A stretch of 45,000 nt of DNA from Glandiceps talaboti (lineage: Eukaryota; Hemichordata; Enteropneusta; Spengelidae): assembly GCF_964340395.1 (NCBI RefSeq), contig NC_135550.1, positions 15,664,484-15,709,483 of the forward strand. The letters are read 5' to 3'. Below are positions 44,138 to 45,000 of this stretch, piece by piece. A program made the translations under genes and the position numbers. The notes beneath the pieces were generated by a model. That model did not search any database. It was not told the DNA's origin and saw only the letters and a list, made by a program, of their open reading frames with translations. How positions within the stretch are numbered: position 1 is the first letter of the stretch; each line of letters begins with the position of its first letter.

Positions 44138-44497
44138 ATGCCGTTTAAAGAAGGAACCTTGAGCCGTGCAATGTTCGTAGTACTAATGGTACTCGCAGTT
44201 GAAGTGTTTTGCCTTCATGCCTACGCCAACCCACAGGAAAATTTCGCAGACGACGTAGAGGATGATGAGATATTGACAATGATAAGCAAGAAATTTGATC
44301 AAAAGAAGTTAAACCCTCACAACTACAAGTGTAATCGTTCTTGCGACCAATGTATGAACTTCTGCGCAGAGTGTTTCTTTAACTTCAGTTACCTGAGACC
44401 AGATAAGAGAAGATATGACTTGAAACGCTGTCTGAGCAAATGTCTTATTTCCAACGGCAAATCAATAGATAGAAATTGTATGCTTTATTGGCACTAG
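44138..44497 (+). CDS. Small secreted cysteine-rich protein, possibly eclosion-hormone-like
   Basis: This 119-residue frame has a strong N-terminal signal peptide (hydrophobic core MFVVLMVLAVEVFCL, likely cleavage after HAYA). An acidic stretch (DDVEDDE) follows, then a compact region with eight cysteines spaced C-3-C-2-C-3-C-2-C-18-C-3-C-11-C and a dibasic KRR inside the 18-residue gap. The C-3-C-2-C start and the C-3-C-(10 or 11)-C end match eclosion-hormone-type neuropeptides, but the middle is longer and has two extra cysteines. The ATG directly follows TTCTACCGATAG, a plausible splice acceptor, so a 5' non-coding exon probably exists upstream. The frame ends in a natural stop, so the coding part may be this single exon. 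Secretion is well supported. The hormone assignment is tentative; an unrelated Cys-rich secreted protein is equally possible. Confidence 0.7.
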   Translation: MPFKEGTLSRAMFVVLMVLAVEVFCLHAYANPQENFADDVEDDEILTMISKKFDQKKLNPHNYKCNRSCDQCMNFCAECFFNFSYLRPDKRRYDLKRCLSKCLISNGKSIDRNCMLYWH

Positions 44498-45000
44498 TAC
44501 TCTGTGCCATAAGCTGAAAAAAACCCCGTCAAACCCCCTCTTTTGTTTAGCCAAATCGTGAGCAAACGAGTTCTGTATTCGTTTTGACAATATGAGTACA
44601 TGCAGGATAAAACTCTAGAGTATATCAATAGCACAGCTGCATTAGAGGGACGCAACTCCTATATTATAGAATAGATTCTGGTCATCAGAAGAGATAAGGA
44701 GTTGGTCATTTTTCTTTTACATATTTTGCAAATTTTAATACTGGTGTATTTTGAAATTACAACTAAGTCAGACTTAGCTCAGGGGCAAAGTCAAATCATG
44801 GACTTAATCATTTAAATATCGAAGTGAATTTGAATTTCTTCTGTAAATGGTCTCCAGTCAAACAAGATTACCAAGCTTCAGATCTTTTCTTTTGAAAATT
44901 TTGCATAAGAATACTAACAGACGACACATACGTCTACATGGAAATATGTCATCACTAGTTCAGTGACCTCATTTGTATGAATATTTGTGTCAGAGGCTAC
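44498..45000. other. Downstream flank of the secreted-protein exon
   Basis: AT-rich sequence presumably containing its 3' UTR. No clear AATAAA was assigned and no other gene is visible. Confidence 0.5.

Overview
This window is animal nuclear DNA: intron-rich genes with GT-AG splice sites, low gene density, AT-rich spacer, many long di-, tri- and tetranucleotide microsatellites, short inverted-repeat elements, LINE tails and one tRNA-derived SINE. The proteins are clearly bilaterian, and the style fits a marine invertebrate. The species cannot be fixed from the sequence. An invertebrate deuterostome such as a hemichordate would fit, but that is a guess.

Layout. (1) 604-11030, + strand: the last twelve coding exons of a class C GPCR of the GABA-B receptor type, closest to subunit 2; its 5' part lies left of the window. 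Its ligand-binding domain is interrupted by a complete C-type lectin domain (CTLD) coded by two exons at 892-1081 and 1635-1828. The cassette has phase 1 at both ends, so removing it restores a normal GABA-B reading frame. (2) 11031-15932: non-coding spacer between two convergent genes. (3) 15933-19970, - strand: SRP14, five exons, complete. (4) 19971-20200: a 230-bp head-to-head promoter with CCAAT boxes and a ZNF143/Staf-like site. (5) 20201-25881, + strand: SAE1, the SUMO E1 subunit, seven exons, complete. (6) 26190-44100: almost gene-free and rich in mobile DNA, namely a fold-back element, a LINE tail beside a 5S rRNA fragment, a nest of inverted repeats from one MITE family, a tRNA-SINE between two identical 235-bp direct repeats, and a second LINE tail. 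(7) 44138-44497, + strand: an exon for a small secreted cysteine-rich protein whose cysteine spacing partly resembles eclosion-hormone-type neuropeptides.

The genes do not form one pathway. SRP14 (protein targeting) and SAE1 (SUMO activation) are housekeeping genes that share a promoter region. The lectin-bearing GABA-B receptor is the most unusual object here. If expressed, it would combine a metabotropic neurotransmitter-receptor scaffold with an extracellular recognition module. Exon borders were read by eye from splice consensus and family similarity and may be off by a few bases.
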